Origin: Bifidobacterium oedipodis
Lineage (GTDB): Bacteria > Actinomycetota > Actinomycetes > Actinomycetales > Bifidobacteriaceae
Direction: 5' to 3'
DNA length: 64,000 bases
Assembly: GCF_012932425.1 (NCBI RefSeq)
Contig: NZ_JAAIII010000001.1
Coordinates: 682,001-746,000 of the forward strand
Part shown: piece after piece, positions 51,194 to 61,577 of the stretch
Numbering within the stretch: the stretch's first letter is position 1
Layout of the letters: each line of letters opens with the position of its first letter
Notes under the pieces: generated by a model
Told to the model about the DNA's origin: nothing
Seen by the model: only the letters and a program-made list of their open reading frames with translations
Databases searched by the model: none
Position numbers and translations under genes: made by a program

Positions 51194-53827
51194 ATGAGCA
51201 ACATCCTGAGCATTCTGCGCCGTGACCTCAAGCGCTTGATCATGGTGCCGACGGCTTGGATCATCATCCTCGGTCTCACCGTGTTGCCGGCGTTCTACGC
51301 GTGGGTGAATATCATCGGCTTCTGGGATCCTTATGGCAACACCGCCAATGTGCGCGTATCCGTAGCCAATGAGGATGCTGGCACCGACAACGCCCTGATG
51401 GGCACGATGAATCTCGGCGATCAGATCGTCGCTTCACTGAAAACCAATCATGATATCGGCTGGGCCTTCACCGATGCAGCCGGCGCACTGGACTCTGTGG
51501 AATCTGGCGAAAGCTACGCAGCCATCATCATTCCCAAAGACTTCTCCGATACGCTGGGCAATCTGCTGACCACCGGCGGCGGCAACCGTCCGCAGTTGGA
51601 ATACTACGTCAACGAAAAAACCAGCCCTATAGCCCCGAAAGTCACTGATACCGCAGCCAGTACGGTGGATACCCAAGTCAACGAAACCTTCGTTTCCACG
51701 GTCAGCAAGGTAGTGAGCGAAGCCGTCAACCAGGCCGGCGACACCATCGAGACTTCCAGCGCCAACGCCAAGGCCAAAACGGACGCGACGCTGGAACAGG
51801 CTCAGAGCACTGTGACGAACGCTCGCTCTCGTATTGCTGATTTTCTTAACGACGACACCGGGAGCAATCTGGACAAGGCGCGCAATGCGCTTGCCACAGC
51901 ACGCCGTCTCGGCACAGACGCCAGCAACGGCTTGTCAGGTGTCTCCGGGCTGATCGACACGTCACGCACCGGGCTTAACGCTCTATCCGACTCCGCATCA
52001 ACCTCGTTGGATAAAGGCAACACCTTGCTTTCGCAGGCATCAAGCCAAGCCAACGGCACCATCTCGTCGATTACCAGCGGCCTGACCACCGCCAACGGAC
52101 GTGTGGACGGCGCACTCGGCACCCTGCAAGACATCAACGATCGCAACGCCGCGCTGCTGCAGGACCTCAATGATCTACTCGACCGCATACCAGGGTCGCA
52201 AACCTTGCTCACGCAGACCATCAACCGGCTGACGAACGCCAACAATACGCTGGGCGGCACCATCACCGACCTGTCCAATCTCAACACCAGCATCGGGAAC
52301 ACCGTCGACGCTACCGGCACTTTGGCCGACGATCTCAACACCGCTACGCAACAGTCCTTGGATACGCTGTCCAGCGCGCGCAAGAATCTCACCAGCGGCG
52401 CACTGCCCCAGCTCAACGATGGGCTCGGCGGAATCGCAACGGCCACCGGTACCCTCAGCGGCCATATCGCCAGCCAAGGCGGATTGGCGGATCAGGCTGG
52501 GCTGATTCTCGACCAGGTCGAGCAAGCGATCGATCAGACCAAATCCGCACTCAAAGACACGGATGGTGCGCTGGCGAATCTTGAGACGAGATTGTCCACC
52601 ATGCGCACGGATCTGACCACGCTGTCCATGTCCAGCGCCTTGCAGAATCTGTTTGGCACCAACGGCAAGCTGGATGTGGACAAGGTCGCCGATTTCATGC
52701 TGTCGCCCACCGTGCTCGAACAGAAAACCGTGTATCCGGTGAATTCATATGGCTCCGGCATGGCACCACTGTTCACCAATCTGGCGATGTGGGCCGGCGC
52801 GTTCATGCTGGTCGCCCTGCTCCGGCTGGAAACCGACAACGAGGGCATTGAAGGCATGACCGTCTCGCAGGGCTATCTGGGCCGCTGGATGCTGCTGGCC
52901 ATACTGGCCGGCGCGCAGGGCGTAATCGTGACCATCGGCGATCTGATTATCGGCGTGCAATCGGTGAACCCCTTGATGTTCGTGCTCACCGGTCTGATCG
53001 CTTCGCTGGTTTACAGTTCGGTGGCCTACATGCTGGCCACCACATTCCAGCATGTAGGCAAAGCGCTGATCATGGTGATGATCATCATCCAGATCCCCGG
53101 CGCAGGAGGCATGTACCCCATCGAAATGATGCCGGCGTTCTTCCGCAACCTGCACCCCTACTTCCCCTTCACCTACGCCATCGACGCGCTGCGCGAAACC
53201 ATCGGCGGCTTCTACGGCACCACATGGCTGCGCAATATCGCCCATCTTCTGGGATTTGCAGCATTGGGATTCGCCATAGGCCTGCTGGTGCGCCCCTTGA
53301 TGGCGAATGTCAACCGGCTGTTTGCGCGCGAAATCGCCCGAACCGATCTGCTCAACGGCGAACCGGTGACACTGAAGGCGCACGATTTCCGCGTGGCCCA
53401 GGCGCTGCAGGCTTTAAGCGACCGAGAGGACTACCGTGCCGTCATCGAAGAGCGTGCCGCTTGGTTCACGGCCATGTATCCCAAGCTCAAACGTGGCGCG
53501 CTCATCGCCGGCATTCTTGTGCCCACGGCATTGTCCATCACCTTCTCGCTGACCACCAATACAAAGCTCATCATGCTGGGCACTTGGACCATATGCGTGC
53601 TGTTGATCATCGCATTCCTGATGACCATCGAACTGATGCGCGACAGCCTGGAGCGGCAGGTGGCGCTTGGCAAGCTCGACGATGAAACCATTCGTGCACA
53701 ACTGGCTCTGCGTCAATTGGACAAGCGCATGAACAGACGCCGCCGCCGGCTTGCACGGGCAAATAAGCGGGCGCGCGGCGCGCATAACGCACGAGCGACG
53801 CGGACGACGACACACAGAGAGGCTTGA
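51194..53827 (+). CDS. YhgE/Pip-family membrane protein 1
   Basis: This 877-residue protein starts with the conserved YhgE/Pip N-terminal block (LRRDLKRLIMVPTAWIIILG, then PAFYAWVNIIGFWDPYGNT). The central ~350 residues are a long Ala/Thr/Ser/Gln coiled region outside the membrane. The last ~330 residues contain about seven membrane segments, including AMWAGAFMLVALLRLE. YhgE/Pip proteins include the Lactococcus phage-infection protein. No Shine-Dalgarno is visible, and TATAGA lies 10 bases before the ATG, so the mRNA may be leaderless. A basic tail ends the protein. Confidence 0.85.
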   Translation: MSNILSILRRDLKRLIMVPTAWIIILGLTVLPAFYAWVNIIGFWDPYGNTANVRVSVANEDAGTDNALMGTMNLGDQIVASLKTNHDIGWAFTDAAGALDSVESGESYAAIIIPKDFSDTLGNLLTTGGGNRPQLEYYVNEKTSPIAPKVTDTAASTVDTQVNETFVSTVSKVVSEAVNQAGDTIETSSANAKAKTDATLEQAQSTVTNARSRIADFLNDDTGSNLDKARNALATARRLGTDASNGLSGVSGLIDTSRTGLNALSDSASTSLDKGNTLLSQASSQANGTISSITSGLTTANGRVDGALGTLQDINDRNAALLQDLNDLLDRIPGSQTLLTQTINRLTNANNTLGGTITDLSNLNTSIGNTVDATGTLADDLNTATQQSLDTLSSARKNLTSGALPQLNDGLGGIATATGTLSGHIASQGGLADQAGLILDQVEQAIDQTKSALKDTDGALANLETRLSTMRTDLTTLSMSSALQNLFGTNGKLDVDKVADFMLSPTVLEQKTVYPVNSYGSGMAPLFTNLAMWAGAFMLVALLRLETDNEGIEGMTVSQGYLGRWMLLAILAGAQGVIVTIGDLIIGVQSVNPLMFVLTGLIASLVYSSVAYMLATTFQHVGKALIMVMIIIQIPGAGGMYPIEMMPAFFRNLHPYFPFTYAIDALRETIGGFYGTTWLRNIAHLLGFAALGFAIGLLVRPLMANVNRLFAREIARTDLLNGEPVTLKAHDFRVAQALQALSDREDYRAVIEERAAWFTAMYPKLKRGALIAGILVPTALSITFSLTTNTKLIMLGTWTICVLLIIAFLMTIELMRDSLERQVALGKLDDETIRAQLALRQLDKRMNRRRRRLARANKRARGAHNARATRTTTHREA

Positions 53828-53828
53828 T

Positions 53829-56018
53829 ATGACAACCATCTGGCGATTGTTCATCGGCGATGTACGCCGACTGTTCAGCAACGTGGTGTCCGTGATCATC
53901 GTGATCGGTTTGGTGGCCATTCCCAGCCTTTTCGCATGGTTCAATATCGCGGCGAGCTGGGATCCCTTCGGCAATATGAGCAGTCTGAAATTCGCCGTGG
54001 CGAACACGGACGAGGGCTACAAATCCGACCTCATTCCGATGAAGGTAACCATCGGCGCGGAAGTGGTGAATACGCTGCGCGCCAATACGGAGCTGGATTG
54101 GACGTTCACCACCAAACAAGAAGCCATCGAAGGTACCAAATCCGGCAAATATTATGCGGCGATTGTTATTCCGAAGGATTTCAGCGCCACAATGATGACC
54201 TTCTTCTCCGACGATGCGAAACACGCTTCAATCGAGTACTACAGCAACGAGAAAAAGAACGCCGTGGCCCCGACCATTACCAGCAAGGGCGCGGACGAAG
54301 TATCCACGCAGGTCAATCAGACTTTTGTGGAAACGTTGACTTCCACAGCACTCAATATCGCATCCTCAATTATTGATCAGCTAAATCAGCCCGAAGCGCA
54401 GGATGCGATGGGCCGGTTCAACAGCAATGTCGCCGATTTCGCCACTCAGCTTACCGAAGCCGGCGATACGTTGGAATCCTTTGGCACCATCACCGATTCG
54501 GCGCAGGCGCTGCTCACCAGCTCCACGGCGCTTATCAAACAAGGCGCTGCGGCCACGGATAAGGCCGGCGATCAGTTGGATGAGGCCAAAAACTCGGCCG
54601 GTGATGTTACCGATGCGCTCAATACCAGCGTGGATACACTCAAGCAAGCGTTGACCAGCAGCGCTGACAGTTTCGAGCAAGCTGGTAAGGATGCGGATAG
54701 GCTCTTGGGCAGCGCCGCGCAGAATGCCAGCGATACCAGCACAGCGCTGCGTAATCAGGCCACTGCCGTGGGCCAGCAAATTGAGCATTATCAGTCGATA
54801 CTGAATGCGGTGAACTCGCTGCCCGGCGCTGGCAGCGATACCGCTATCGGCAAAAGTATCAGCGCAATCGCAAACTCATTGCAGCGCACTATTAACCAGC
54901 TCACTGCGCTACAAACCAAGCTGAACAATGCCGCTGATAGCTTGGATGCCAAAGTGAACGACGCTGCTGCGCAACGCAAGGAAATCGCGGAGCTCATCGA
55001 TCAGGCTAAGACCAGCATCAGCGATATCGCCACCAATGTGGACGCTGATCTTGCGCCGAGTATCCAGCAGATTACTACGGCGGTCGGCGACGTTTCCACG
55101 CTGCTTGCGCAGAATGCCGACCAGCTCGACACCACGGTCGACGAACTGGATAATGCGGCTGATAAGGCTGGAAAAACCGTTGATGAGGTGCGCACGATGC
55201 TCAGCAGCACCGCCTCGAAACTGCATGATGCAGGCGATTCGCTCGCCGCGTTCAACGGCAAGCTCAGTCAAGCGCTGAACAGCGGCGACATGAGCATGGT
55301 GCAGGAGGTGCTGGGCGCTAATGCCGAGTCATTGTCTTCCGCACTGGCAGCACCAGTCACGTTGAAGCGCAAGGCCGTGTTCCCCGTGGAGAATTTCGGC
55401 TCCTCCATGGCACCGTATTACACCTTCATCCCGCTGTGGACTGCTTCGATTCTGATTGCTTTGGCTGTGCGCACTTCGGTGTCGCGCAAACGCCGGGCAG
55501 AGCTCGGCGACCCTAAGCCCTACCAGATGTTCTTGGGACGCTTCGGCGTATTCGCCGTGATCTCACTGTTGCAAAGCACGGTAAGCTGCGCCGGCAGCCT
55601 GCTGTTCCTACGCGTGCAGGCCGTTCATCCGTTGCTGTTCATGCTGTCCGGATGGGTGGGCGGATTGGTGTTCGCCCTGTTCATCTACACCATGGTGATG
55701 AGTTTTGGCAATGTGGGCAAGGCCATCGGCATGCTGATGCTGGTGTTCCAGGTGTCTGGTTCGGCTGGATCATACCCGTTGCAGGTGCTGCCCGGATTCA
55801 TGCAGGCGATTAATCCGTTTCTGCCGATCACCCATGCTATTAACGCCATGCGTGCGGCCATTGCCGGCATCTACAACAACGATTATTGGATCGAACTGGG
55901 CAAACTGCTGATGTTCGTACCACCGTTATTGCTGCTGGCATTGGTACTGTACAAGCCACTGCTCGGGTTCAATCGCTGGATCACCAACCAGTTGGAACGC
56001 ACCAAGCTGATCGGATAA
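53829..56018 (+). CDS. YhgE/Pip-family membrane protein 2
   Basis: This 729-residue paralogue begins one base after the stop of the previous gene. It has the same plan: the N-terminal block with LVAIPSLFAWFNIAASWDPF, a long external coiled region, and six C-terminal membrane segments. Two different YhgE/Pip proteins made from one operon probably assemble together. They may export or hold open a wall structure; the function of the family is not settled. Confidence 0.85.
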   Translation: MTTIWRLFIGDVRRLFSNVVSVIIVIGLVAIPSLFAWFNIAASWDPFGNMSSLKFAVANTDEGYKSDLIPMKVTIGAEVVNTLRANTELDWTFTTKQEAIEGTKSGKYYAAIVIPKDFSATMMTFFSDDAKHASIEYYSNEKKNAVAPTITSKGADEVSTQVNQTFVETLTSTALNIASSIIDQLNQPEAQDAMGRFNSNVADFATQLTEAGDTLESFGTITDSAQALLTSSTALIKQGAAATDKAGDQLDEAKNSAGDVTDALNTSVDTLKQALTSSADSFEQAGKDADRLLGSAAQNASDTSTALRNQATAVGQQIEHYQSILNAVNSLPGAGSDTAIGKSISAIANSLQRTINQLTALQTKLNNAADSLDAKVNDAAAQRKEIAELIDQAKTSISDIATNVDADLAPSIQQITTAVGDVSTLLAQNADQLDTTVDELDNAADKAGKTVDEVRTMLSSTASKLHDAGDSLAAFNGKLSQALNSGDMSMVQEVLGANAESLSSALAAPVTLKRKAVFPVENFGSSMAPYYTFIPLWTASILIALAVRTSVSRKRRAELGDPKPYQMFLGRFGVFAVISLLQSTVSCAGSLLFLRVQAVHPLLFMLSGWVGGLVFALFIYTMVMSFGNVGKAIGMLMLVFQVSGSAGSYPLQVLPGFMQAINPFLPITHAINAMRAAIAGIYNNDYWIELGKLLMFVPPLLLLALVLYKPLLGFNRWITNQLERTKLIG

Positions 56019-56119
56019 TCGAATAACCAAAGTACCGGAGCACCGACGTCATGGATTCCCGGATTCCCGACGTCCCGGCGTCCCGACGGCTTGCCAGCTT
56101 TATGGCTTAATCAGCCAGA

Positions 56120-56692
56120 TCAGGAGCCTGCGGGAATCGACGCTTCCTGTCGTGCCACTTCAAGCGCCTTGTTGAAGGCGTCGGAGGTCCAGGATGCGCC
56201 AGCGACCTTATCCACCGAAAGGCCTTTGAGCGGCTTGCCATCCACCACGCCGTTAATCGCCTCGGCAAAGGCGTCCTGATGGCCTTTGGAGATCGTGGTG
56301 AACGGATGCCCGATCACTTCCACGTTATCGACGTTGCCGTCTTTGATGGTGATATGCACGTCGATGGTGTCTTCGCCAATCGGACCATACTGGCCGTTGA
56401 TCGAATACGTGCCATCGGCGTAGTTGCCAGTGTCCTGCTTGTCGGATGTGGTGGTGTCAGAGGAACCATTATCCTCGGAGGCAGCCGAATCGGAATCGCT
56501 GTCGGACTGGCTTTGCTGCTCCTGCGACTGGGCGGTTTCGCCGGAATTGCCGGAGTATTCGTCATCCATCGGCGTGGCTTTGGGCTCACCGCAACCGGCC
56601 AGCAGCGCGCCGGCGACCACAAGGCCGGCCGCCGACAATGCCATCGTCTTCTTTGTTATCGCGGTTGTTGCCGTGGTCATCTCTGCTGTCAC
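56120..56692 (-). CDS. FMN-binding-domain lipoprotein of the iron operon
   Basis: This 190-residue lipoprotein has a signal with LLAGC lipobox, an acidic Ser/Asp/Gln-rich spacer, and a C-terminal FMN-binding domain (DGTYSINGQYGPIGEDTIDV, then GASWTSDAFNKALE, where the Ser/Thr before the helix is the usual flavin attachment). It starts with GTG overlapping the ATPase stop (GTGA). It ends the seven-gene iron operon. By analogy with FMN-binding electron-transfer proteins it may bring electrons to the outer face for iron reduction. Confidence 0.8.
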   Translation of the reverse strand: MTAEMTTATTAITKKTMALSAAGLVVAGALLAGCGEPKATPMDDEYSGNSGETAQSQEQQSQSDSDSDSAASEDNGSSDTTTSDKQDTGNYADGTYSINGQYGPIGEDTIDVHITIKDGNVDNVEVIGHPFTTISKGHQDAFAEAINGVVDGKPLKGLSVDKVAGASWTSDAFNKALEVARQEASIPAGS

Positions 56693-57483
56693 GCTCCTGT
56701 CTTTGCCGCCTTGGTGGGATCGGCGAATCCGACCGGCAGATCGCCCTCGCGCTGTGCGCCTTCGGCCTGCGCGCCGGTGAAAGCAGGCTTGCCACCTGCC
56801 GCCTCATAGGCCGCACGAGCCTCTTCATCATTCCACTGTTCGCCGACGAGCACACCATGGTTGAGCATGATCTCACGCTGGGCGCAAGAAGCCACCAGCG
56901 CATCGTGCGTGACCACAATAATCGTGGTGCCCTGCTCATGCAGCTGGCGGAACAGGTCGAGCACGATTTTCTCGTTCTTCTCATCCAAGTTACCGGTGGG
57001 CTCGTCAGCCAGAATCAACTTCGGGCAGTTGATAAGCGCGCGGGCGATGCACACGCGCTGCTGTTCGCCGCCGGACAGCTGCCCGGGCAGATGGTGGGCG
57101 CGATCCTTCAAACCCACGCGGTCGAGGGCGGCGAGCGCCTCCTTCTCATCCACAACGGAGTGGTAATACTGCGCGACCATCACGTTTTCCACGGCCGTCA
57201 GATGCGGCACAAGATAGAACTTCTGGAACACCAGACCGATCATGTTTTTGCGCACGTCGGCCAGCTGCGAGGCGTTGAGATCCTCAAGTTTGCGGCCTTC
57301 GAGGCTTACGGAACCGCGCGAGGGCGTGTCCATGCAGCCGATCATGTTCATCAGCGTGGTTTTGCCAGAGCCGGAGGAGCCGACGATGGCAAGCCACTGG
57401 CCTTCGGGCACGGTGAGGGTCAGATCGTCCACGGCGTGCAGATCGCCGTAGATCTTGGAGATGTGATCCAGTTCAAGCAGCAT
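56689..57483 (-). CDS. ABC ATPase of the iron operon (MacB/LolD type)
   Basis: This 264-residue ATPase has Walker [11 protein letters not shown]-loop VFQKFYLVP, signature [14 protein letters not shown], Walker [13 protein letters not shown] and H-loop [10 protein letters not shown] ~40-residue C-terminal extension is Ala/Gly-rich. GGGAGG precedes the ATG at 57483. It pairs with the two MacB-like permeases upstream. The order matches the Campylobacter jejuni p19 locus, where an ATPase follows two such permeases. Confidence 0.88.
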   Translation of the reverse strand: MLLELDHISKIYGDLHAVDDLTLTVPEGQWLAIVGSSGSGKTTLMNMIGCMDTPSRGSVSLEGRKLEDLNASQLADVRKNMIGLVFQKFYLVPHLTAVENVMVAQYYHSVVDEKEALAALDRVGLKDRAHHLPGQLSGGEQQRVCIARALINCPKLILADEPTGNLDEKNEKIVLDLFRQLHEQGTTIIVVTHDALVASCAQREIMLNHGVLVGEQWNDEEARAAYEAAGGKPAFTGAQAEGAQREGDLPVGFADPTKAAKTGA

Positions 57484-57485
57484 GA

Positions 57486-58715
57486 TTATTCCTCCCTTAA
57501 AACGATGGCGGGGTCGATGCGGGTGGCGCGGCGCACCGGCGGGATTGAGGCGATGATGGCGAGCGCTACGGAGAGCAGCACCGAGGCTGCACCGAGGCCT
57601 GCACTGAAGGCGAGCGTACGTTCGAATACTTGGGCGCACAGCACGCGGGCGAGCGCGTAGCCCAGGCCCATGCCGATCAGGCCGCCGACCAGACCGTAGA
57701 GGGCCGATTCCACGAAGAATTCGATGGCTACGGAGGCCGAGCTGGCACCGAGGGCCTTGCGCAGGCCGATTTCGTTGCGGCGCTGGGAAACGATGGAGGC
57801 CATCGTGGTGGAGACGCCCACCAAGGTTAGTGTGAGCACCACCAGCGAGACGATCCAGAACAGGGTTTGCAGCATGGTGATGATGCGCTGGTTCGAGGCG
57901 GTCATTTTGGTGACCTGCTGCGCCTGATAGGTGGCCGCGCCGGAATCTTGCGAGGCCTTGCTGCCTTGGTCGTTGAGCAGGGTGACCAGCTGGGTGAGCT
58001 GCTGTTCGCCGGCCTGGGAGCTGAATTCGATGACGTCGGGGCCGCGTTCGCCGGCGATGCTGGTCAGGTCGGCGTTGGTGGCGTAGACGAGTTCGTCTTC
58101 CGAACCACCGGTATCGACGATGCCGGCGACCTGGAATCTGGTGCCGGAGGTGTCGAGAATATCCGTGGACACACGCCCGTCGCGCATCTGACCGCCGATC
58201 GAATCGGAGTTGTTCGCAGCATCTTCTGATGCCTTGCTCTCGCCACCACGATATCCAATGGTCACAGTGGATCCGATTTCAACACCCAACGCGTCGGCCA
58301 CGTCACGTCCGACCAGCACACGGCCTTCGCTGGGCCAGTCGCCGTCCACATTCCAATGGCGGTTGAGGTTGCGCACCTCGTTCACATCGATGCCGGCCAT
58401 CACATAGGGTGCAGCATTGATACGCACGGATTCATACCGGTAGGTGGCGGCCTTGGCCTCCCCCGCCTGACTGACCGTCGATTCGATCGAATCGATGGTC
58501 TCTTTGTTCATGCCGGAGGTGGAGGTGACGATAAGGTTCGCGCCATAGGAACGTAATTCGTCGTTCATCTGCTGCGGCACGGCGATGGAGATTGCGGCAA
58601 GGCAGAACAGCGTGGCCGCACCCACCATCGAGGCGATTACGGCCATGACGGCGCGCGAGCGACGGCGGAACACCGCGCCCACGATCATCGCCCAAAACAT
58701 TTTGCGATTGGTCAT
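57486..58715 (-). CDS. MacB-like permease 2 of the iron operon
   Basis: This 409-residue permease has an N-terminal membrane segment (RAVMAVIASMVGAATLFCLA), a ~220-residue MacB-type external domain (MNDELRSYGANLIVTSTSGM), and three C-terminal segments with the FtsX signature QRRNEIGLRKALGAS. AGGTGAG precedes the ATG at 58715; an in-frame ATG at 58748 is less likely. It is related to the permease upstream. The two probably form a heterodimer with the ATPase. Confidence 0.85.
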   Translation of the reverse strand: MTNRKMFWAMIVGAVFRRRSRAVMAVIASMVGAATLFCLAAISIAVPQQMNDELRSYGANLIVTSTSGMNKETIDSIESTVSQAGEAKAATYRYESVRINAAPYVMAGIDVNEVRNLNRHWNVDGDWPSEGRVLVGRDVADALGVEIGSTVTIGYRGGESKASEDAANNSDSIGGQMRDGRVSTDILDTSGTRFQVAGIVDTGGSEDELVYATNADLTSIAGERGPDVIEFSSQAGEQQLTQLVTLLNDQGSKASQDSGAATYQAQQVTKMTASNQRIITMLQTLFWIVSLVVLTLTLVGVSTTMASIVSQRRNEIGLRKALGASSASVAIEFFVESALYGLVGGLIGMGLGYALARVLCAQVFERTLAFSAGLGAASVLLSVALAIIASIPPVRRATRIDPAIVLREE

Positions 58716-58838
58716 ATGCAACTCACCTGCCATGAAGCACTTGTGCATTCGGATTCTTGCCTACGCATCAATAACGTCTGTAACGTCTGTAGCACCTGTC
58801 GCGTCTGTCGCATGTGTTGTATCGTCTGCATCGCTCGA

Positions 58839-60191
58839 TCACCTGCCGTGCAATACTTCTGCGGGGCGCAGTCGCAGAATCGAACGGATCGACGATACGG
58901 ACGCGACGAGCACGGTGAGGGCCAGCAGCACAAACACCAACACGAACACCATCGGGCGCATCGTGATGCCGGAGCCGAACACCACTTGCCCCACAATCTG
59001 CGCCACGCCTGAACCAAGCAGCGCACCGAGCAGCGCACCAATCAGCGAAATTGCAGCGGTTTCAGCGATCATCAAGCGGCTTACCGCACCATCAGTGGCA
59101 CCGATGGCCTTCAGCAGCGCCAGCTCGGCCGAACGTTCGGCGATCGATGCGGCCATCAGATTGGCCACGGCGATGGCGGCGGCGACCAGCGACAGTGCGG
59201 TCATCACAATCATCACCGCACGCGTCTTATTCATCACGTCACCTTGCAGGGCCGACACCTGACGCACCTGCTTGGCCACGGCCCCCGGAATCACCTCTTC
59301 GATCTGATAGGCGATGGACGAGGCATACGCCGTGCAATACCAAGTTTCCCAATCCTCCTGGCTCAGTGCGGCCGGGTTCTTGGCGGCACGCTTGGCCAGA
59401 TCGTTTTCAGGCGTGGTCAGGGCTTTGACTTCGATTTTGTCGACTTTGCCGGGCAGATTCGCCAGCACCTGTGCCACGGATGATGACATGTAAACAGAGC
59501 CGTTCTCGTCGTCGCCAGAATCGAAAATACCCGTGACGGTCATATCCTGACGGGTTTGCTTATCGCCCCCAACCACTTTGGTCATGGTGATGGTGTCGCC
59601 GATGGCAATATGCTGGCTGTCCGCCAGGCTCTTGCCGATCATAACCTCGGCGCTGTCGTCCTTGGGCCATTTGCCTTCGACTGTCCACCACGAGCGCATG
59701 CCTTCCACACCGGCTACGGTTGATTCGCCGGTTTCAAGGTGCAGCGTTTTGTTGAACCACGTGCCCACGGTCGGCACGTCCACACCGGGGCAGGAACCGA
59801 CCTGGTCGTCGGCCACGTTCTCGCAATCGGTGCTCAATGTCATATGCACGTTGAGCTGCGGCGCGAAATTGGTGATGTTGAACGCCCAGAAAATCGTTTT
59901 GATCTTAGCCGCATCGGATTCGTTCAGGAATGCAGTCGGATCGTTGCTTGACGTGCCGGACGCGGAGCCGGTGGTCGAATACAGATCGTTCACCACCGCA
60001 TCCGACTTGGGCTGCACGATGATATTCGAACCGTAGGTGGACAGTTCGGCGTTGAGCTTGTCACCCACGTCGAACACCACACCAAGCATCGCCACGGATA
60101 CAGTGGCGGACAGGCACACGGTTAGCGCGATCAGCAGTCGCCGGCGCAACTGGCGCGAAAACGATCGCGCAATCATTCTTAGAAAGAACAT
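58839..60191 (-). CDS. MacB-like permease 1 of the iron operon
   Basis: This 450-residue permease has the same plan as its neighbour: one N-terminal segment, a large external domain (LNAELSTYGSNIIVQPKSDA), and three terminal segments with ERSAELALLKAIGAT. The external domain has three cysteines absent from permease 2 (DCENVADDQVGSCPG and YCTA), which might bind metal or form a disulfide. AAGGGG precedes the ATG at 60191, ten bases after the DUF2318 gene. The 123 bases after it contain short CGTCTGT repeats. Confidence 0.85.
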   Translation of the reverse strand: MFFLRMIARSFSRQLRRRLLIALTVCLSATVSVAMLGVVFDVGDKLNAELSTYGSNIIVQPKSDAVVNDLYSTTGSASGTSSNDPTAFLNESDAAKIKTIFWAFNITNFAPQLNVHMTLSTDCENVADDQVGSCPGVDVPTVGTWFNKTLHLETGESTVAGVEGMRSWWTVEGKWPKDDSAEVMIGKSLADSQHIAIGDTITMTKVVGGDKQTRQDMTVTGIFDSGDDENGSVYMSSSVAQVLANLPGKVDKIEVKALTTPENDLAKRAAKNPAALSQEDWETWYCTAYASSIAYQIEEVIPGAVAKQVRQVSALQGDVMNKTRAVMIVMTALSLVAAAIAVANLMAASIAERSAELALLKAIGATDGAVSRLMIAETAAISLIGALLGALLGSGVAQIVGQVVFGSGITMRPMVFVLVFVLLALTVLVASVSSIRSILRLRPAEVLHGR

Positions 60192-60200
60192 GGTCACCCC

Positions 60201-61475
60201 TTACTTAAAGTGGGCGCTCAGCGCGTCAAGATCGGCGGTCTGGATGGTGATTTCGCCCTGGCTCACCTTGTATGGCAATGGCACCGGGTTGCAGCCGCCC
60301 TTGAAACCGATGGTGGCAAGGTTGATGGCCACGTCGCAACGCTTGCAGATGATCTTGCCGTCCTTCTCGTAATAGCCGGCGTCACCGCAGGTTTCGCAGG
60401 CGTCAAGGCCAATGCCGTAGGCACCACCATTCTTCTTGATGATGATGAAGCGCATCACCGTGCCGTCTTCGGCCTTGTATTCAAAACGATGCAGATGGCC
60501 GTCGGACACCTGGGCGAACGTGATGGTTGCGACGCCGTCCTTCAATGAATACGCTTCCGGCGGAGATAGTTCGGGCACTTTGTTGACTTCAGCGGTGCCC
60601 CATACCAAGCTGACGGCCACAGCGGCGATGGCCAGCACAGAGAACGCCGTAGTAGTTTTGGAACGACGCTTGAAAGCGATATGAGAACGAGCGATAGCGG
60701 CGTTCTCGCCGGTTTTGGTCATACGGAACCCTGCGACCAGCGATGCCACGGCAGGAATCACAAACACTACGGCCTGCGCGATGGCCACCTCAAGCGTGTG
60801 GTTGTGGAACAGGATCAGCGCACGGAAAGCCGGTCCATGCAGCACCAGAATCAGCATGTTCATCATCAGCGAGAACAGTTCGGTGGCATGATGCACCAGA
60901 TTCAGCACGATAACCAGCAGGGCGGCGAGCGTAAAGGACCAGCGCACGGCCGTGGAGCGCAGAGTGCGGAAGATGGCGGCAACGATAACCGCTGTGCCGA
61001 CGCCCAAGCCGAAACCGAGCGCGCGCAGCAGCATGTCGGAGGTGAATGGGGAATCGCCCGGCTGCACGAAGTTGGTCAGCTGCAGGATCACATCGGGCGT
61101 GGCATAGAACACGGTTGCCGCAATGGCCAGTCCTGCGATGGCATTGGCCACGTGCAAGGCATCTCGATGATTATGCCAGTCGCGCGTAAGCTTGCGGGCG
61201 GCGAGCACCACGGCGATGGTGAGCACGTCGAGAACCACGCAGGCAATCAGCGTCGGAAAATTAACGGTGGAGCGACGATCTACGATGGCCGTGGCGCGCA
61301 GGCCCGCGAATATGAATGCGCCAACGAGACCCAACAGCAGACCATATAGCCGCCAGTTGGCGCTGATGGGCTTATCGCGCCCCTCTCCCACGGTGAGCAG
61401 CACACTCAGGCACATCACCGTCAGGCACGGGGCAAGCATGCCCGGCAATGCCTGTACGTATTGGCCCAGCATCAT
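60201..61475 (-). CDS. DUF2318 membrane protein with cysteine-rich domain (iron operon)
   Basis: This 424-residue protein has about nine membrane segments in the first ~285 residues. The C-terminal soluble domain carries DACETCGDAGYYEKDGKIICKRCD-type cysteines (quoted in part: CETCGDAGYYE and CKRCD, then KGGCNP). That is the DUF2318 pattern, thought to bind iron or an Fe-S cofactor. Homologues stand beside P19 and FTR1 in other bacteria. A redox or iron-storage step in uptake is likely. A long repeat-containing gap separates it from the P19 gene upstream. Confidence 0.85.
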   Translation of the reverse strand: MMLGQYVQALPGMLAPCLTVMCLSVLLTVGEGRDKPISANWRLYGLLLGLVGAFIFAGLRATAIVDRRSTVNFPTLIACVVLDVLTIAVVLAARKLTRDWHNHRDALHVANAIAGLAIAATVFYATPDVILQLTNFVQPGDSPFTSDMLLRALGFGLGVGTAVIVAAIFRTLRSTAVRWSFTLAALLVIVLNLVHHATELFSLMMNMLILVLHGPAFRALILFHNHTLEVAIAQAVVFVIPAVASLVAGFRMTKTGENAAIARSHIAFKRRSKTTTAFSVLAIAAVAVSLVWGTAEVNKVPELSPPEAYSLKDGVATITFAQVSDGHLHRFEYKAEDGTVMRFIIIKKNGGAYGIGLDACETCGDAGYYEKDGKIICKRCDVAINLATIGFKGGCNPVPLPYKVSQGEITIQTADLDALSAHFK

Positions 61476-61577
61476 ATCTCCTTACACGCGAATGGGAGAG
61501 GTGACCGCTATGCGGCATCCTCTCCCTGTATGGATGTCATTCCACGATGTTTTTTGCGGGGAAGCAGTGGGCTATTT

